A stretch of DNA of 64,000 bases from Streptomyces sp. NRRL S-37 (GTDB lineage Bacteria > Actinomycetota > Actinomycetes > Streptomycetales > Streptomycetaceae): contig NZ_JOIZ01000023.1 of the NCBI RefSeq assembly GCF_000721605.1, positions 1-64,000 of the forward strand, given 5' to 3'. This document shows positions 24,462-35,078 of this stretch, one piece after another. Numbering within the stretch: the first letter of the stretch is position 1; each line of letters begins with the position of its first letter. Below the pieces are notes generated by a model, which saw nothing but the letters and a program-made list of their open reading frames with translations, ran no database searches and was not told the origin of the DNA. The translations under genes were made by a program, and so were the position numbers.

Positions 24462-25750
24462 ACGAAGAACTCCTGGAACGCGATGCTCTTCTCGACCGGG
24501 TAGTACTCGGTGCCGAGCAGCTCGCGGATGATGGTCGCGTTCCGGTACGGGCCCATGCCCAGGTCGGGGCTGGTGACGCTGTGGGTGTGGACGCCGGCGT
24601 TCTGCAGGAAGATGCCGCGGCCGGTGACGTCGATGGCGTAGTCACGGCTCACGTCGAAGCGGCCGTGCCCGTCGAAGCGGAGCCGGTCGCGGACGGGGTC
24701 GAGGAAGGCCGGCGGCTCGTAGTGGTAGCCGGTGGCCAGCACCAAACCCTCGGTGCGGATCTCGAAGTCCTTGTCCTGCTCGTCCTGGTGGAAGCCGAGC
24801 GTGTAGCCGCCGTCCTCGTAACGGGCGGTGGTGAGCGAGGAGTTGGTGAGCAGCCGGGTGGGGACGCCGCGGCCGCCGCTCTCGACGTTCTTCTGGTACA
24901 GCAGGTCGAAGATCGCGTCGATCAGCTCCGAGTTGATGCCCTTGAAGAGGCCCTTCTGCTGCTTCTCCAGCCGGTAGCGGGTCTCCTCGGGCAGCGCGCG
25001 GAAGTAGTCGATGTAGTCCGGGGAGGTCATCTCCAGGGTCAGCTTGGTGTACTCCAGCGGGAAGAACCGCGGGGAGCGGGTGACCCAGTTGAGCCGGTAG
25101 CCGTGGACGTCGATCCCGGAGAGCAGCTCGTAGTAGATCTCGGCGGCGCTCTGCCCGCTGCCGACGACCGTGATCGACTCCTTGTTCAGCAGTTCCGCCT
25201 TGCGGTGTACGTACTGCGCGTTGTGGAAGAGGCCGCCGTCCAGTCCGCGGCAGGGTTCCGGGACGAACGGCACGGTGCCGGTGCCGAGCACCAGGTGCCG
25301 GGCGTGGTACGTCCCGCCGTCCGCCGTCGCCACCGCGTACAGCCCGTCGCCCTCGTCGTACGTCACCTCGGCGACCGTCGTGTTGAAGCGGATGCTGCTC
25401 AGCTTCCCCGCGGCCCAGCGGCAGTAGTCGTCGTACTCGACCCGCAGCGGGTAGAAGTTCTCCCGTATGTAGAACGAGTACAGCCGCCCCTTCTCCTTCA
25501 GGTAGTTGAGGAAGGAGTACGGGGAGGTCGGGTCGGCCAGGGTGACCAGGTCCGACATGAACGGGGTCTGCAGGTGGGCGCCGTCGAGGAACATGCCGGC
25601 GTGCCATGCGAAGTCCGGCTTGGACTCCAGGAAGACGCCGTTCAGCTCGTCGATGGGCTCGGTGAGGCAGGCGAGGCCGAGGTTGAAGGGGCCCAGGCCG
25701 ATGCCCACGAAGTCGTGGACGGTGTCGGGGGCTTTAGGAAGCGCGGTCAA
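24458..25750 (-). CDS. desB: Cadaverine N-monooxygenase
   Basis: A 430-residue flavin-dependent N-hydroxylase of the IucD/PvdA family. The FAD site is [15 protein letters not shown] near residues 16-30. The NADPH site is [16 protein letters not shown]. The C-terminal ATGYHY motif ([16 protein letters not shown]) is typical. It hydroxylates cadaverine with O2 and NADPH. It overlaps desA by 17 bases and desC by 4. Confidence 0.96.
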   Translation of the reverse strand: MTALPKAPDTVHDFVGIGLGPFNLGLACLTEPIDELNGVFLESKPDFAWHAGMFLDGAHLQTPFMSDLVTLADPTSPYSFLNYLKEKGRLYSFYIRENFYPLRVEYDDYCRWAAGKLSSIRFNTTVAEVTYDEGDGLYAVATADGGTYHARHLVLGTGTVPFVPEPCRGLDGGLFHNAQYVHRKAELLNKESITVVGSGQSAAEIYYELLSGIDVHGYRLNWVTRSPRFFPLEYTKLTLEMTSPDYIDYFRALPEETRYRLEKQQKGLFKGINSELIDAIFDLLYQKNVESGGRGVPTRLLTNSSLTTARYEDGGYTLGFHQDEQDKDFEIRTEGLVLATGYHYEPPAFLDPVRDRLRFDGHGRFDVSRDYAIDVTGRGIFLQNAGVHTHSVTSPDLGMGPYRNATIIRELLGTEYYPVEKSIAFQEFFV

Positions 25751-27176
25751 GGGACTCTCCCAGGTACTGCTCGGCGTGGCCGGCGATCAGATCGAGGACG
25801 GCGGCGATGTCGGAGGTGGTGGTCTCGGGGTTGAGCAGGGTGAACTTCAGGTAGTGGCGCCCGCCCACCTTGGTGCCCGCGACCACCGCGTCACCGGAGG
25901 CGAACAGGGCCTTGCGGGCGTAGAGGTTGGCGCGGTCGATCTCGGCGGGGGCGGTGACGGCGGCCGGGACGTAGCGGAAGACCAGGGTGGACAGGCTCGG
26001 CTCGACCACGACGTCGAAGCGGGGGTCGGCGGCCAGCAGTCTCCAGCCCTCGGCGGCCAGGTCGCACACCTCGTCGAAGAGCTCCCCGATGCCGTCGGCG
26101 CCCATCACGCGCAGCGTCATCCACAGCTTGAGCGCGTCGAAGCGGCGGGTGGTCTGCAGGGACTTGTCCACCTGGTTGGGGATGCGTTCCTGCACCATGC
26201 GGCGCGGGTTGAGGTACTCGGCGTGGTAGGTGGCGTGCCGCAGCGTGGCCGCGTCGCGCACCAGCACGGCCGACGAACTGACCGGCTGGAAGAAGGACTT
26301 GTGGTAGTCGACGGTGACGGAGTCGGCGTGCTCGATGCCGTCGATGCGGTCCCGGTGCTTCAGGGAGGCGAGCAGTCCGCAGCCGTAGGCGGCGTCCACG
26401 TGCATCCACACGCCGTACCGCTCGCACAGTCCGGCGATCTCCGGCAGCGGGTCGATGGAGCCGAAGTCGGTGGTGCCGGCGGTGGCGACGACGGCCATGG
26501 GGACCAGGCCGGCCTCGGCGCAGCGTTCCAGCTCGCGGGCGAGGGCGACGGTCCGCATGCGCTTGTCGTGGTCGACGGGGACGGACACGACGGCGTCGGG
26601 GCCGAGGCCGAGCAGTTTCGCGGACTTCTGCACGCTGAAGTGGCTGACCTCGGAGGCGAAGACGCGCAGTTTCGCCAGGTCGCCGGTCTTGGCCTCCTCG
26701 CGGGCCAGCAGCAGGGCCTGGAGGTTGGACTGGGTGCCGCCGGAGGTGAACACGCCGTCGGCGGCCGGGCCGAGGCCGATGCGGCCCGCCGTCCAGTCGA
26801 TGAGCTTCCGCTCGATGAGGGTGCCGCCGGCCGACTGGTCCCAGGTGTCCAGGGAGGAGTTGACGGCGGAGAGCACGGCCTCGCCGAGCACGGCCGGGAT
26901 GACGACCGGGCAGTTGAGGTGGGCGAGGTAGCGGGGATGGTGGAAGTAGACGGCGTCCCGGAGGTAGACGTCCTCCAGTTCGTCCAGCACGGCGGTGGTG
27001 TCGTGCAGCGGCCGGTCGAGGTCGATGCCGTCGATGCGGGGGGAGAGCGCGTCGACGGTGACGCCGGTGAACGGCCGTTCGGTGGTGGCGAGTTTGGCCG
27101 CCACCCGCTCGACCCCTTCGGTCACGGAGCGGCGGTAGTGCTCCGCGGTGGTGTCGTTGAGCAGGTGCGAGCGCAT
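25734..27176 (-). CDS. desA: Lysine decarboxylase, PLP-dependent group II
   Basis: A 480-residue PLP decarboxylase. Lys293 in [14 protein letters not shown] is the expected Schiff-base lysine. HVDAAYGCG places Asp261 at the pyridine nitrogen, and [17 protein letters not shown] binds phosphate. It converts lysine to cadaverine, the first step of desferrioxamine synthesis. It leads the operon, 55 bp downstream of a perfect iron box. Confidence 0.96.
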   Translation of the reverse strand: MRSHLLNDTTAEHYRRSVTEGVERVAAKLATTERPFTGVTVDALSPRIDGIDLDRPLHDTTAVLDELEDVYLRDAVYFHHPRYLAHLNCPVVIPAVLGEAVLSAVNSSLDTWDQSAGGTLIERKLIDWTAGRIGLGPAADGVFTSGGTQSNLQALLLAREEAKTGDLAKLRVFASEVSHFSVQKSAKLLGLGPDAVVSVPVDHDKRMRTVALARELERCAEAGLVPMAVVATAGTTDFGSIDPLPEIAGLCERYGVWMHVDAAYGCGLLASLKHRDRIDGIEHADSVTVDYHKSFFQPVSSSAVLVRDAATLRHATYHAEYLNPRRMVQERIPNQVDKSLQTTRRFDALKLWMTLRVMGADGIGELFDEVCDLAAEGWRLLAADPRFDVVVEPSLSTLVFRYVPAAVTAPAEIDRANLYARKALFASGDAVVAGTKVGGRHYLKFTLLNPETTTSDIAAVLDLIAGHAEQYLGESLDRAS

Positions 27177-27231
27177 GGGGGTCCTCCGGTGGGGACGATC
27201 CGGTGCGGGGAAAAGGCCGGTGGCGCATTAC

Positions 27232-27250
27232 TTAGGTTAGCCTAACCTAA
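27232..27250. promoter_or_regulatory. Iron box (DmdR1/IdeR site) of desABCD
   Basis: TTAGGTTAGCCTAACCTAA is a perfect 19-bp palindrome matching the actinobacterial DtxR/IdeR/DmdR1 consensus. It lies upstream of desA. Fe(II)-loaded repressor is expected to block transcription here. Confidence 0.96.
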
Positions 27251-27289
27251 ATAACGCGCCGCGACACCGGGCCGTGCCGTGACCGTGAT

Positions 27290-27351
27290 CACTCCCGCAC
27301 CGGGAGTGACCGGTCGTCACATCCGTTGCCCACCGCCCTCGTCCGGGCGGT
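27290..27351. terminator. Hairpins beyond desE
   Basis: Two stems lie in the 192-bp gap between desA and desE. One is CACTCCCG/CGGGAGTG at 27290-27308, the other ACCGCCC/GGGCGGT at 27332-27351 with a 6-base loop. The second lies 18 bp past the desE stop codon and probably ends the desE transcript. Confidence 0.6.
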
Positions 27352-27368
27352 CAGGGGGAGGCGGAGGG

Positions 27369-28418
27369 TCAGCCGACCTTCTTGGCCTTCTCGATGGCCT
27401 CGGCGAGGTTGTCGAGGAGCGGCGTGCACTTGTCGTAGGACAGGATCGGCTCGGGGGAGCGGGCGATGACCTGGCCGGCCTTGACCGCGGGGAGCTGCTT
27501 CCAGGTCGCCTCGGTGATGTCGGCGGGCTGGATGGTCGAGGCGCGGTCGTCCATGATGATGACGTCGGCCGGGTACTTGTCGACGTTCTCCCAGCTCAGC
27601 GTCTCGAACCAGCCGCCGGTGTCCTTCTTCGCCTCCTCCGGGGGCTCCACCAGGTTCACGCCGAGGGCCTTGAAGTACTCCAGGTCGATGGAGTAGTTGG
27701 AGCCGGAGACGTAGAAGACGTCCTGCGCGGCGGAACCGGCCAGCACCCTGATCTCCGGGCGGGCCTTCGCGGCCTTGCGCAGCCGCTCGGCGGCGGCCTC
27801 GAACCTCTTCTTCGCCTCGACGACCTTCGTCGCCTTCATGTCGGCGCCCAGCGACTCGGCCAGCTCGGCCATGCGCTGCAGCGGCTTGGGCATCTGGAGG
27901 TCGTAGACGGAGATCGCGACGCTCGGGGCGAGCTTGGCGATCTTGTCCTTGGAGGCCTCGGGCACGTACCAGAGCGTCCCGGCCTCGTCGAACGTCGTGG
28001 AGATGAGCACCTCGGGCTGGAAGGCCGCGTACTGCTCGACGTTGAAGCTGTCGAACTTGTTGCCGAAGATCGTCAGCTTGCTGACGTCCATGTCGCCGGC
28101 CTGGACGTCGGCCTTGCCGTCCGTCGTCCTGGTCGGTCCGAAGACGCCCTTCACCTCGATGCCGTAGTCGAACAGCGCGGCGGCGACACCGGTGAACGCG
28201 ACGATGTTCGTCGGCACCTTGTCGAGCTTCACGGTGGTACCGCGGTCGTCCTTGAAGGACCAGGGGCCGGACTTGGGCTCGCCGGACCCCGAGGCGTCCG
28301 AGCCGCCGCTTTTCGCGTCGTCGTCCCCGCAGGCGGTGAGCACGGCGCCGAGTCCGAGGACGCCACCGGCGGCGAGCAGTCCCCGACGGGAGAAGCGGGC
28401 GGTACTGGCGTTCGACAT
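27369..28418 (-). CDS. desE: Ferrioxamine-binding lipoprotein
   Basis: A 349-residue siderophore-binding protein of the FhuD/FepB type. The N-terminus has a twin-arginine-like motif (FSRRGLLAAGG, Arg11-Arg12) and lipobox LTAC with Cys30, then an acidic tether. The periplasmic-binding fold contains VPTNIVAFTGVAAALFDYGIE and RVLAGSAAQDVFYVSG. It delivers ferrioxamine to ABC permeases encoded elsewhere. It lies downstream of the desA promoter region in the same orientation, with its own iron box at 28469. Confidence 0.95.
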   Translation of the reverse strand: MSNASTARFSRRGLLAAGGVLGLGAVLTACGDDDAKSGGSDASGSGEPKSGPWSFKDDRGTTVKLDKVPTNIVAFTGVAAALFDYGIEVKGVFGPTRTTDGKADVQAGDMDVSKLTIFGNKFDSFNVEQYAAFQPEVLISTTFDEAGTLWYVPEASKDKIAKLAPSVAISVYDLQMPKPLQRMAELAESLGADMKATKVVEAKKRFEAAAERLRKAAKARPEIRVLAGSAAQDVFYVSGSNYSIDLEYFKALGVNLVEPPEEAKKDTGGWFETLSWENVDKYPADVIIMDDRASTIQPADITEATWKQLPAVKAGQVIARSPEPILSYDKCTPLLDNLAEAIEKAKKVG

Positions 28419-28468
28419 GGGCGAGTCTGCTTTCGTGCGTACGGAGCCGGCCTCGGCCGGAAACAGGC

Positions 28469-28487
28469 TTAGGTTAGCCTAACCTCA
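28469..28487. promoter_or_regulatory. Iron box of desE
   Basis: TTAGGTTAGCCTAACCTCA matches the desA box except at one base. It lies 51 bp upstream of the desE start. Confidence 0.94.
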
Positions 28488-28521
28488 TGATCTGTCCAGA
28501 GGGGGCTCCGTATGCATCCCC

Positions 28522-29112
28522 TCACACAGGAGAGCCGGCGTCCCGGTCCTTGCCGTAGCGACGGAACGCGGAAGTGTCCACCGTCCAGGGGCCGAACGGG
28601 ACCATGTCCCCGAAGATGTACGGGTCCTTGTCGCTGTAGCGGTTCCCGCACGGGACCGAGTGCACCTCGATCGTGCCGGTGCGTGGATCGACGATCATGT
28701 AGTGGGGAATGCCCATCGCGGGGTATTCGCAGAGCTTTTCGATGTAGTCGTTGTTCGGGTTGGACGGGGAGACGATCTCGACCACCGCCAGGACCTGCGT
28801 GGCGTCGACGGCGAGACCTTCCTCGTCGAGGACGGACTCGGGGATGACGACGGCGTCCGGGCGGCGCATGCGGCCGATCGCGGGGTGCTCGATCTCCGGG
28901 CCGCTCTCGCAGATGTAGCCGGGGTGGGTCGCGGGAAGCTGCTCATCGAGCTGGTTGCGGATGCGCCGGATGGTGCCCTCGTGACGCTTCGAGGGGCACA
29001 TCATGGCCAGTATCGGGCCTGACGGTCCGATCTCCACGCTCCAGGAACCTTCGAGCTGTTCGGCATGGGCACCGAGCTGCTCGGCGATCGCGCGCATCTT
29101 CGCGTAGTCCAT
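28522..29112 (-). CDS. Uma2/DUF820-family putative PD-(D/E)XK endonuclease
   Basis: A 196-residue protein of the Uma2 family common in actinobacteria and cyanobacteria. The nuclease-like core shows RMRRPDAVVIPE, then VVEIVSPSNPNNDYIEKLCEY with the Glu and Lys of the motif, and YMIVDPRTGTIEV. The biological role of the family is unknown. ATG 29112 is chosen over 29139 because GGAG sits at a suitable distance. It is a lone gene between desE and the acyl-CoA cluster. Confidence 0.85.
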   Translation of the reverse strand: MDYAKMRAIAEQLGAHAEQLEGSWSVEIGPSGPILAMMCPSKRHEGTIRRIRNQLDEQLPATHPGYICESGPEIEHPAIGRMRRPDAVVIPESVLDEEGLAVDATQVLAVVEIVSPSNPNNDYIEKLCEYPAMGIPHYMIVDPRTGTIEVHSVPCGNRYSDKDPYIFGDMVPFGPWTVDTSAFRRYGKDRDAGSPV

Positions 29113-29198
29113 GACTCCAGGGTACTGACGACTTCGCACAGTGGCCGCTCGTGTTCGTCACGTGATCAATCCGGTGCCGGCCCCTCGTCGACGGGGCG

Positions 29199-29231
29199 GC
29201 CGGCCCGCGTGCACGCTGGACGCGGGCCGGC
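29199..29231. terminator. Terminator of the acyl-CoA catabolic operon
   Basis: Perfect 12-bp arms GCCGGCCCGCGT (29199-29210) and its complement (29220-29231) enclose a 9-base loop. It begins 9 bp past the acyl-CoA dehydrogenase stop codon. Confidence 0.9.
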
Positions 29232-29240
29232 GCCGGGGGT

Positions 29241-30401
29241 TCAGCCCGCCAGCCCCAACTCCCGTGCGATCAGCATGCGCTGGACCTCGCTCGTGCCCTC
29301 GCCGATCTCCAGGATCTTGGAGTCGCGCCACATGCGGGCCACCGGGTACTCGTTCATGAAGCCGTACCCGCCGTGGATCTGCGTGGCGTCGCGGGCGTTG
29401 TCCACGGCGACCGTGGACGAGTACAGCTTCGCCAGCGCCGCCTCCTTCTTGAACGGCTCCCCGGCCACCAGCCGGCTGGCCGCGTCGCGCCAGGCGAGAC
29501 GGGCCGTGTGGGCCTTCATCTCCATGTCCGCGATCTTGAACTGGATCGCCTGGTTGGCGCCGATCGGCCGGCCGAAGGCGTGCCGCTCCCTGGCGTACTT
29601 CACCGACTCGTCCACACAGCCCTGCGCGAGACCCGTGCCCAGCGCCGCGATGGCGATGCGGCCCTCGTCCAGGATGCGCAGGAACTGCGCGTACCCGCGG
29701 CCCTCTTCGCCCAGCAGGTTCGCCGCCGGGACGCGCACGTCCTGGAAGGACAGCTCCCGCGTGTCCGAGGCGTTCCAGCCGACCTTCGAGTACGGGGCCG
29801 CCACCGTGAAGCCCGGCGTGCCCGACGGGACGATGATCGCCGAGATCAGCGGCCTGCCGTCGGGCTTGCGGCCCGTCACCGCCGTGACCGTGACCAGGCC
29901 CGTGATGTCCGTGCCCGAGTTGGTGATGAAGCACTTGGTGCCGTTGATGACCCACTCGTCCGTCGACTCGTCCAGCCGGGCCGTCGTACGGGTCGCGCCC
30001 GCGTCGCTGCCGCCGTCCGGCTCCGTCAGACCGAACGCGCCCAGGATCTCGCCCGAGCACAGCCGGGGCAGCCACGTGCGCTTCTGCTCCTCGGTGCCGA
30101 AGAGGTGGACCGGCATCGCGCCGAGCGAGACGCCCGCCTCCAGGGTGATCGCCACCGAGGAGTCGACCCGCGCCAGCTCCTCCAGGGCCACGCCGAGGGC
30201 GAAGTAGTCGCCGCCCATGCCGCCGTACTCCTCCGGGAACGGCAGCCCGAACAGGCCCATCCGGCCCATCTCCCGCACGATCTCGTACGGGAACTCGTGC
30301 CGCTCGTAGAAGTCACCGATCTTCGGCGCCACCACGTCGTGCGCGAACTCCTCCACCGTGCGGCGGAGTTCTTCCAGTTCGGGGGAGAGCTTGTGGTCCA
30401 T
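29241..30401 (-). CDS. acdH: Acyl-CoA dehydrogenase
   Basis: A 386-residue FAD enzyme of full length. The N-terminal helical domain has PFPEEYGGMGGDYFALGVALEE. The beta domain has FGLTEPDGGSDAGATRTTA and CFITNSGTDIT. The C-terminal helical domain has QFKIADMEMKAHTARL and ATQIHGGYGFMNEYPVARM with the conserved catalytic region. It fits branched short-chain (isovaleryl- or isobutyryl-type) acyl-CoA oxidation. It follows the HMG-CoA lyase gene. ATG 30401 is chosen; a GTG at 30410 overlapping the upstream stop is also possible. Confidence 0.93.
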   Translation of the reverse strand: MDHKLSPELEELRRTVEEFAHDVVAPKIGDFYERHEFPYEIVREMGRMGLFGLPFPEEYGGMGGDYFALGVALEELARVDSSVAITLEAGVSLGAMPVHLFGTEEQKRTWLPRLCSGEILGAFGLTEPDGGSDAGATRTTARLDESTDEWVINGTKCFITNSGTDITGLVTVTAVTGRKPDGRPLISAIIVPSGTPGFTVAAPYSKVGWNASDTRELSFQDVRVPAANLLGEEGRGYAQFLRILDEGRIAIAALGTGLAQGCVDESVKYARERHAFGRPIGANQAIQFKIADMEMKAHTARLAWRDAASRLVAGEPFKKEAALAKLYSSTVAVDNARDATQIHGGYGFMNEYPVARMWRDSKILEIGEGTSEVQRMLIARELGLAG

Positions 30402-30406
30402 GTCGT

Positions 30407-31354
30407 TCACTGCTCCTGGTGGGAGAGGGCTCGTACGGTGCGGGACGGGCTGGGTCGGCCCAGGTGCGCGGCCATCCAGACGCTCGTGGCGACCAGACGG
30501 TCGAGATCGACCCCGGTGTCGATGCCGAGGCCCCGCAGCATCCACACGAGGTCCTCGGTGGCGAGATTGCCGGTGGCGGACTTCGCGTACGGGCAGCCGC
30601 CCAGTCCGCCGGCGGAGGCGTCGACCGTGGTGACGCCGTGCCGGAGCGCGGCCAGCGTGTTGGCCAGGGCCTGGCCGTAGGTGTCGTGGAAGTGCACGGC
30701 CAGCGCGGACACCGGGACGTCCGCCTCGCCGAGCGCGGCGAGCAGGGCCGTCACATGGCCGGGAGTCGCCACCCCGATGGTGTCGCCCAGGCTCAGCTCG
30801 TCGCAGCCCATGTCGAGCAGGGCCCGGCACACCCGCACCACCTGGGCGACCGGGACCGCGCCCTCCCACGGGTCGCCGAAGCACATCGACAGATAGCCGC
30901 GGACGTGGATGTCCTCCGCCTTCGCCCGCCGCACCACCGGTTCGAACATCGCCAGCGCCTCGTCCACCGTGCGGTTGAGGTTGGCCCTGGCGAAGGACTC
31001 CGTGGCGCTGGCGAACACCGCGACCCGCCGGGCTCCCAGCGCCAGCGCGCGGTCCAGGCCGCGCTCGTTCGGCACCAGGACCGGCAGCGACACCGGCAGG
31101 TCGGACACCGCCGGGTACAGGTCCTCGGCGTCCGCGAGCTGAGGCACCCACTTCGGGTGCACGAAGCTCGTCGCCTCGATCGTGGTCAGGCCGGTGCCGG
31201 CCAGGCGGCGGACGAACTCCGCCTTGACGGCCGTCGGCACGGTCGCCTTCTCGTTCTGCAGTCCGTCGCGCGCGCCCACCTCGTGGATCCGCACCCGCGC
31301 GGGCAGCCCTTCAGCCGGTACGACCATCGGCAGATCCAGTTCCGAGGCGTTCAT
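30407..31354 (-). CDS. Hydroxymethylglutaryl-CoA lyase
   Basis: A 315-residue lyase of the HMGL-like TIM-barrel family. It has [20 protein letters not shown] (divalent metal and catalytic Asp/Arg), [20 protein letters not shown] and [18 protein letters not shown] (metal-binding His pair). The loop [15 protein letters not shown] carries the catalytic Cys. It splits HMG-CoA into acetoacetate and acetyl-CoA, the last step of leucine degradation. The start overlaps the carboxylase stop by 4 bases. Confidence 0.94.
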   Translation of the reverse strand: MNASELDLPMVVPAEGLPARVRIHEVGARDGLQNEKATVPTAVKAEFVRRLAGTGLTTIEATSFVHPKWVPQLADAEDLYPAVSDLPVSLPVLVPNERGLDRALALGARRVAVFASATESFARANLNRTVDEALAMFEPVVRRAKAEDIHVRGYLSMCFGDPWEGAVPVAQVVRVCRALLDMGCDELSLGDTIGVATPGHVTALLAALGEADVPVSALAVHFHDTYGQALANTLAALRHGVTTVDASAGGLGGCPYAKSATGNLATEDLVWMLRGLGIDTGVDLDRLVATSVWMAAHLGRPSPSRTVRALSHQEQ

Positions 31355-33360
31355 GCCGTCTCCTCCTCCACCGGTGCGATGACCGCGAGCACCTGGTCCA
31401 TGGCGACCGTCGTGCCCGGGGCCACGTCCAGTTCGGTGACCGTGCCGGCGTGCGGGGCGGAGATGACGTGCTCCATCTTCATCGCCTCCACCACCAGCAG
31501 GCTCTGGCCCGCCGCCACCTCGTCGCCGACGGCGACCTTCACCACCGTCACCGTGCCCGGCATCGGCGCGGTCAGCGAGTCGGCGCCCGCCTGACCCGCC
31601 CGGGTGAGGGACGCGGCGACCGGGTCGTGGTCGCGCACGTGCCAGGCGTCGCCGTCCCGCCCCAGCCAGGTGCCGTCCGGCAGGGCGGCGAAGGTGTGGG
31701 TGACGCCGTCGACCGCACAGGTGAACCGGTGCCCGTCCAGCGGGCCCGCGGACCCCCGCACCGGGGTGCCGGCGCCCGGCAGCAGCAGTTCCGTCCCGCC
31801 GTCCGCCGTGCCGCGCACGCGCACGGTCACCGGGTCGTGGCCCGCCACCCGCAGATGGTGCGCCGTCCACGCCCGCTCGCCGCCCATCCGCCAGCCGTCG
31901 GCGGCGGCGAACGGGTCGGCCCAGCCGGATCCGCCGGCGGGCCGCCGGAGGGCGGCCTGGCGCAGCAGCGCCGCCGCCGCGTACGTCTCCGCCGGCACCC
32001 CGTCCGGTACGAGCCCGTCCACCTCCCGCTCGACCAGCCCGGTGTCCATGTCGCCCGACACGACCGCCGGATGCGCGAGCAGCCGCCGCAGGAACCCGGC
32101 GTTGGTCGGCACGCCCAGCGTCACCGTCTCCGCCAGCGCCGCCCGGAGCCTGCGCAGCGCCGTCGCCCGGTCGGGGCCGTACGCGATCACCTTGGACAGC
32201 ATCGGGTCGTAGAGGCTGCCGACCTCCGTGCCCTCGCTCAGCCCGGAGTCGGTGCGCACGCCGTCGCCCTGCGGCTCACGCAGCCTCAGCACCGTGCCGC
32301 CCGACGGGAGGAAGCCGCGCGCCGGGTCCTCCGCGCAGACACGGGCCTCCACCGCGTGCCCGGTGAGCCGGATGCCGTCCTGCCCGAACGGCAGCGGCTC
32401 GCCCGCCGCCACCCGCAGCTGCCACTCCACCAGGTCCAGCCCTGTGATCAGCTCGGTGACCGGGTGCTCCACCTGAAGGCGGGTGTTCATCTCCATGAAG
32501 TAGTACGACGACGGGTCGCCGCCCGGGACGATGAACTCCACCGTGCCCGCGCCCCGGTAGCCGCAGGAGCGGGCCGCCTGGACCGCCGCCTCGCCCATCG
32601 CGGCCCGGGTCTCCTCGTCGAGGAGCACGCTGGGCGCCTCCTCGATGATCTTCTGGTGGCGGCGCTGCAGGGAGCACTCGCGCTCGCCCAGGTGGACGAC
32701 GCCCCCGTGGCCGTCGGCCAGCACCTGGATCTCGATGTGCCGGGGCCGGTCGACCCACCGCTCGACCAGCAGCGTGTCGTCGCCGAAGGAGGCGCGGGCC
32801 TCGCGCCGCGCGGCGGCGATCTCGTCGGCCAGCGCCGCCACGTCCCGCACCAGGCGCATGCCCTTGCCGCCGCCGCCCGCCGACGGCTTCAGCAGCACCG
32901 GCACGCCGATCTCCCGGGCGGCCTCGGCGAGCTGCCCGTCGGTGAGCCCGCCGCCGCTGGAGCCGGGCACCACCGGCACCCCCGCCGCCTTCACCGTCTC
33001 CTTCGCGCGGATCTTGTCGCCCATCAGGGCGATCGCGTCCGCCGGGGGCCCGATGAACACCAGCCCCGCCTCCTCGCACGCCCGCGCGAAGGCGGCGTTC
33101 TCGGCGAGGAAGCCGTACCCCGGGTGGACCGCCTGCGCGCCGCTGCGGGCGGCGGCCCGCAGCAGCCGCTCCACCGACAGATAGCTCTCCGAGGCCGCCG
33201 CCGGCCCGATCCGTACCGCCGTGTCGGCCTCCCGCACATGCCGCGCGTCGGCGTCCGCGTCGGAGTACACCGCCACCGAGCGCACGCCCATCGACCGCAG
33301 CGTGCGGATGACGCGCACCGCGATCTCGCCCCGGTTGGCCACCAGCACTGTCTCGAACAT
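31351..33360 (-). CDS. Acyl-CoA carboxylase alpha subunit (biotin carboxylase and carrier)
   Basis: A 669-residue subunit. The biotin carboxylase part (about 1-450) starts [20 protein letters not shown]. It has the ATP-grasp Gly-rich loop [16 protein letters not shown] and [16 protein letters not shown]. The C-terminal 75 residues are a biotinyl domain with Lys628 in VVEAMKMEH. Next to HMG-CoA lyase it most resembles a methylcrotonyl-CoA carboxylase A subunit, but acetyl/propionyl specificity cannot be excluded. ATG 33360 follows GAGGGGA; GTG/ATG further upstream is less likely. Confidence 0.94.
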   Translation of the reverse strand: MFETVLVANRGEIAVRVIRTLRSMGVRSVAVYSDADADARHVREADTAVRIGPAAASESYLSVERLLRAAARSGAQAVHPGYGFLAENAAFARACEEAGLVFIGPPADAIALMGDKIRAKETVKAAGVPVVPGSSGGGLTDGQLAEAAREIGVPVLLKPSAGGGGKGMRLVRDVAALADEIAAARREARASFGDDTLLVERWVDRPRHIEIQVLADGHGGVVHLGERECSLQRRHQKIIEEAPSVLLDEETRAAMGEAAVQAARSCGYRGAGTVEFIVPGGDPSSYYFMEMNTRLQVEHPVTELITGLDLVEWQLRVAAGEPLPFGQDGIRLTGHAVEARVCAEDPARGFLPSGGTVLRLREPQGDGVRTDSGLSEGTEVGSLYDPMLSKVIAYGPDRATALRRLRAALAETVTLGVPTNAGFLRRLLAHPAVVSGDMDTGLVEREVDGLVPDGVPAETYAAAALLRQAALRRPAGGSGWADPFAAADGWRMGGERAWTAHHLRVAGHDPVTVRVRGTADGGTELLLPGAGTPVRGSAGPLDGHRFTCAVDGVTHTFAALPDGTWLGRDGDAWHVRDHDPVAASLTRAGQAGADSLTAPMPGTVTVVKVAVGDEVAAGQSLLVVEAMKMEHVISAPHAGTVTELDVAPGTTVAMDQVLAVIAPVEEETA

Positions 33361-33374
33361 CGTTGTCCGTCCCC

Positions 33375-34991
33375 TCACATCCGGAAGACGCCGAACTGAG
33401 GGTCACTCAGTGGCGCGTTGGCGCACGCGGTCAGGGCCAGGCCCAGGACCCGCCGGGTGTCCAGCGGGTCGATCACGCCGTCGTCCCAGAGGCGGGCCGT
33501 CGCGTAGTAGGCGTTCCCCTGACGCTCGTACTGCGCGCGGATCGGGGCCTTGAAGGCGTCCTCGTCCTCGGCCGGCCACTCCTCGCCGCGCCCCTCCAGC
33601 TGGTCCCGCTTCACGGTCGCGAGGACGGAGGCGGCCTGCTCGCCGCCCATCACCGAGATCTTGGCGTTGGGCCACATCCACAGGAAGCGGGGGGAATACG
33701 CCCGCCCGCACATCGAGTAGTTGCCCGCTCCGTACGACCCGCCGACCACCACCGTCAGCTTCGGCACGCGCGTGCAGGCGACCGCCGTGACCATCTTGGC
33801 GCCGTGCTTGGCGATGCCGCCCGCCTCGTAGTCCCGGCCCACCATGAAGCCCGAGATGTTCTGCAGGAACACCAGCGGGATGCCGCGCTGGTCGCACAGC
33901 TCGATGAAGTGGGCGCCCTTCTGCGCGGACTCGGAGAACAGGATGCCGTTGTTGGCGACGATCCCCACCGGGTGGCCGTGGATCCGGGCGAAACCGGTGA
34001 CCAGGGTCTGCCCGAACTCCGACTTGAACTCCGCGAAACGGGAGCCGTCCACGACCCGCGCGATGATCTCGCGCACGTCGTACGGCGTGCGGGAGTCGAC
34101 CGGCACCGCGCCGTACAGCCCCGCCGGGTCCACCTTGGGCTCGACCGCCTGCTCCACCCCCCAGGGCAGAGCCCCCCGTGCGGGGAGCGTGGAGACGATG
34201 TTCCGCACGATCCGCAGCGCGTGCGCGTCGTCCTCCGCGAGATGGTCGGTCACGCCCGACACCCGCGCGTGGACCTCGCCGCCGCCCAGCTCCTCCGCCG
34301 TGACCACCTCACCGGTGGCCGCCTTCACCAGCGGCGGACCGCCGAGGAAGATCGTGCCCTGGCCGCGGACGATCACCGCCTCGTCGCTCATCGCCGGGAC
34401 GTACGCCCCGCCCGCCGTGCACGAGCCGAGCACCGCCGCGATCTGCGGGATGCCGGCGCCGGACATCCGGGCCTGGTTGTAGAAGATCCGCCCGAAGTGG
34501 TCCCGGTCCGGGAACACCTCGTCCTGCATCGGCAGGAAGGCACCCCCCGAGTCCACCAGGTAGACGCAGGGCAGCCGGTTGTCGAGGGCTACCTCCTGCG
34601 CGCGCAGGTGCTTCTTCACCGTCATCGGGTAGTACGTGCCGCCCTTGACGGTGGCGTCGTTGGCCACGACCACGCACTCCCGGCCGCTGACCCGCCCGAT
34701 CCCGGCGATCACGCCGGCCGCCGGGGCCTGCCCCTCGTACATCCCGTCGGCCGCCAGCGGGGCCAGCTCCAGGAAGGGCGAGCCGGGGTCGAGGAGGGTG
34801 TCCACGCGCTCGCGCGGGAGCAGCTTGCCGCGCGCGGTGTGCCGTGCCCGCGCCCGCTCGCCGCCGCCGAGCGCCGCCGCGGCCAGCTTGCCGCGCAGCT
34901 CCCCGACGAGGGCGCGGTGCGCCTCCTCGTTGGCCCGAAAGGCCTCCGACGCGGGATCGGCCGCGCTGTGAAGCTCCGGTGCCTCGTGCAT
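33375..34991 (-). CDS. Acyl-CoA carboxylase beta subunit (carboxyltransferase)
   Basis: A 538-residue carboxyltransferase of the PccB/MccB type. Features are [23 protein letters not shown] in the N-terminal crotonase-like half and [20 protein letters not shown] plus [22 protein letters not shown] (oxyanion and biotin site) in the C-terminal half. The DSGGAFLP and YEAGGIAK segments fit methylcrotonyl-CoA carboxylase. It leads a leftward operon: carboxylase beta, carboxylase alpha, HMG-CoA lyase, acyl-CoA dehydrogenase. This is the leucine/isovalerate route to acetoacetate. Confidence 0.93.
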   Translation of the reverse strand: MHEAPELHSAADPASEAFRANEEAHRALVGELRGKLAAAALGGGERARARHTARGKLLPRERVDTLLDPGSPFLELAPLAADGMYEGQAPAAGVIAGIGRVSGRECVVVANDATVKGGTYYPMTVKKHLRAQEVALDNRLPCVYLVDSGGAFLPMQDEVFPDRDHFGRIFYNQARMSGAGIPQIAAVLGSCTAGGAYVPAMSDEAVIVRGQGTIFLGGPPLVKAATGEVVTAEELGGGEVHARVSGVTDHLAEDDAHALRIVRNIVSTLPARGALPWGVEQAVEPKVDPAGLYGAVPVDSRTPYDVREIIARVVDGSRFAEFKSEFGQTLVTGFARIHGHPVGIVANNGILFSESAQKGAHFIELCDQRGIPLVFLQNISGFMVGRDYEAGGIAKHGAKMVTAVACTRVPKLTVVVGGSYGAGNYSMCGRAYSPRFLWMWPNAKISVMGGEQAASVLATVKRDQLEGRGEEWPAEDEDAFKAPIRAQYERQGNAYYATARLWDDGVIDPLDTRRVLGLALTACANAPLSDPQFGVFRM

Positions 34992-35011
34992 CCTCGCGGG
35001 TCCCCTCACTT

Positions 35012-35027
35012 GTTAATGAGCGTTAAC
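35012..35027. promoter_or_regulatory. TetR-type operator 1
   Basis: GTTAATGAGCGTTAAC has the form GTTAA-N6-TTAAC. I recall this motif reported for the acyl-CoA regulator AccR of S. avermitilis. It lies in the gap between the carboxylase and the divergent TetR gene. Confidence 0.75.
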
Positions 35028-35040
35028 GCATTTCCTTCAG

Positions 35041-35056
35041 GTTAACGACCGCTAAC
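35041..35056. promoter_or_regulatory. TetR-type operator 2
   Basis: GTTAACGACCGCTAAC differs from GTTAA-N6-TTAAC by one base in the second arm. It contains TTAACG (35042-35047), which is placed as a -35 element 18 bp upstream of TAGAAT at 35066. Binding here would block the tetR promoter. Confidence 0.7.
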
Positions 35057-35065
35057 CGTGCTGTC

Positions 35066-35078
35066 TAGAATCGTCTTC
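35066..35078 (+). promoter_or_regulatory. Probable leaderless promoter of the TetR gene
   Basis: TAGAAT at 35066-35071 is followed by 7 bases and ATG 35079, with no ribosome-binding site. A -35-like TTAACG lies 18 bp upstream, inside operator 2. Confidence 0.55.
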
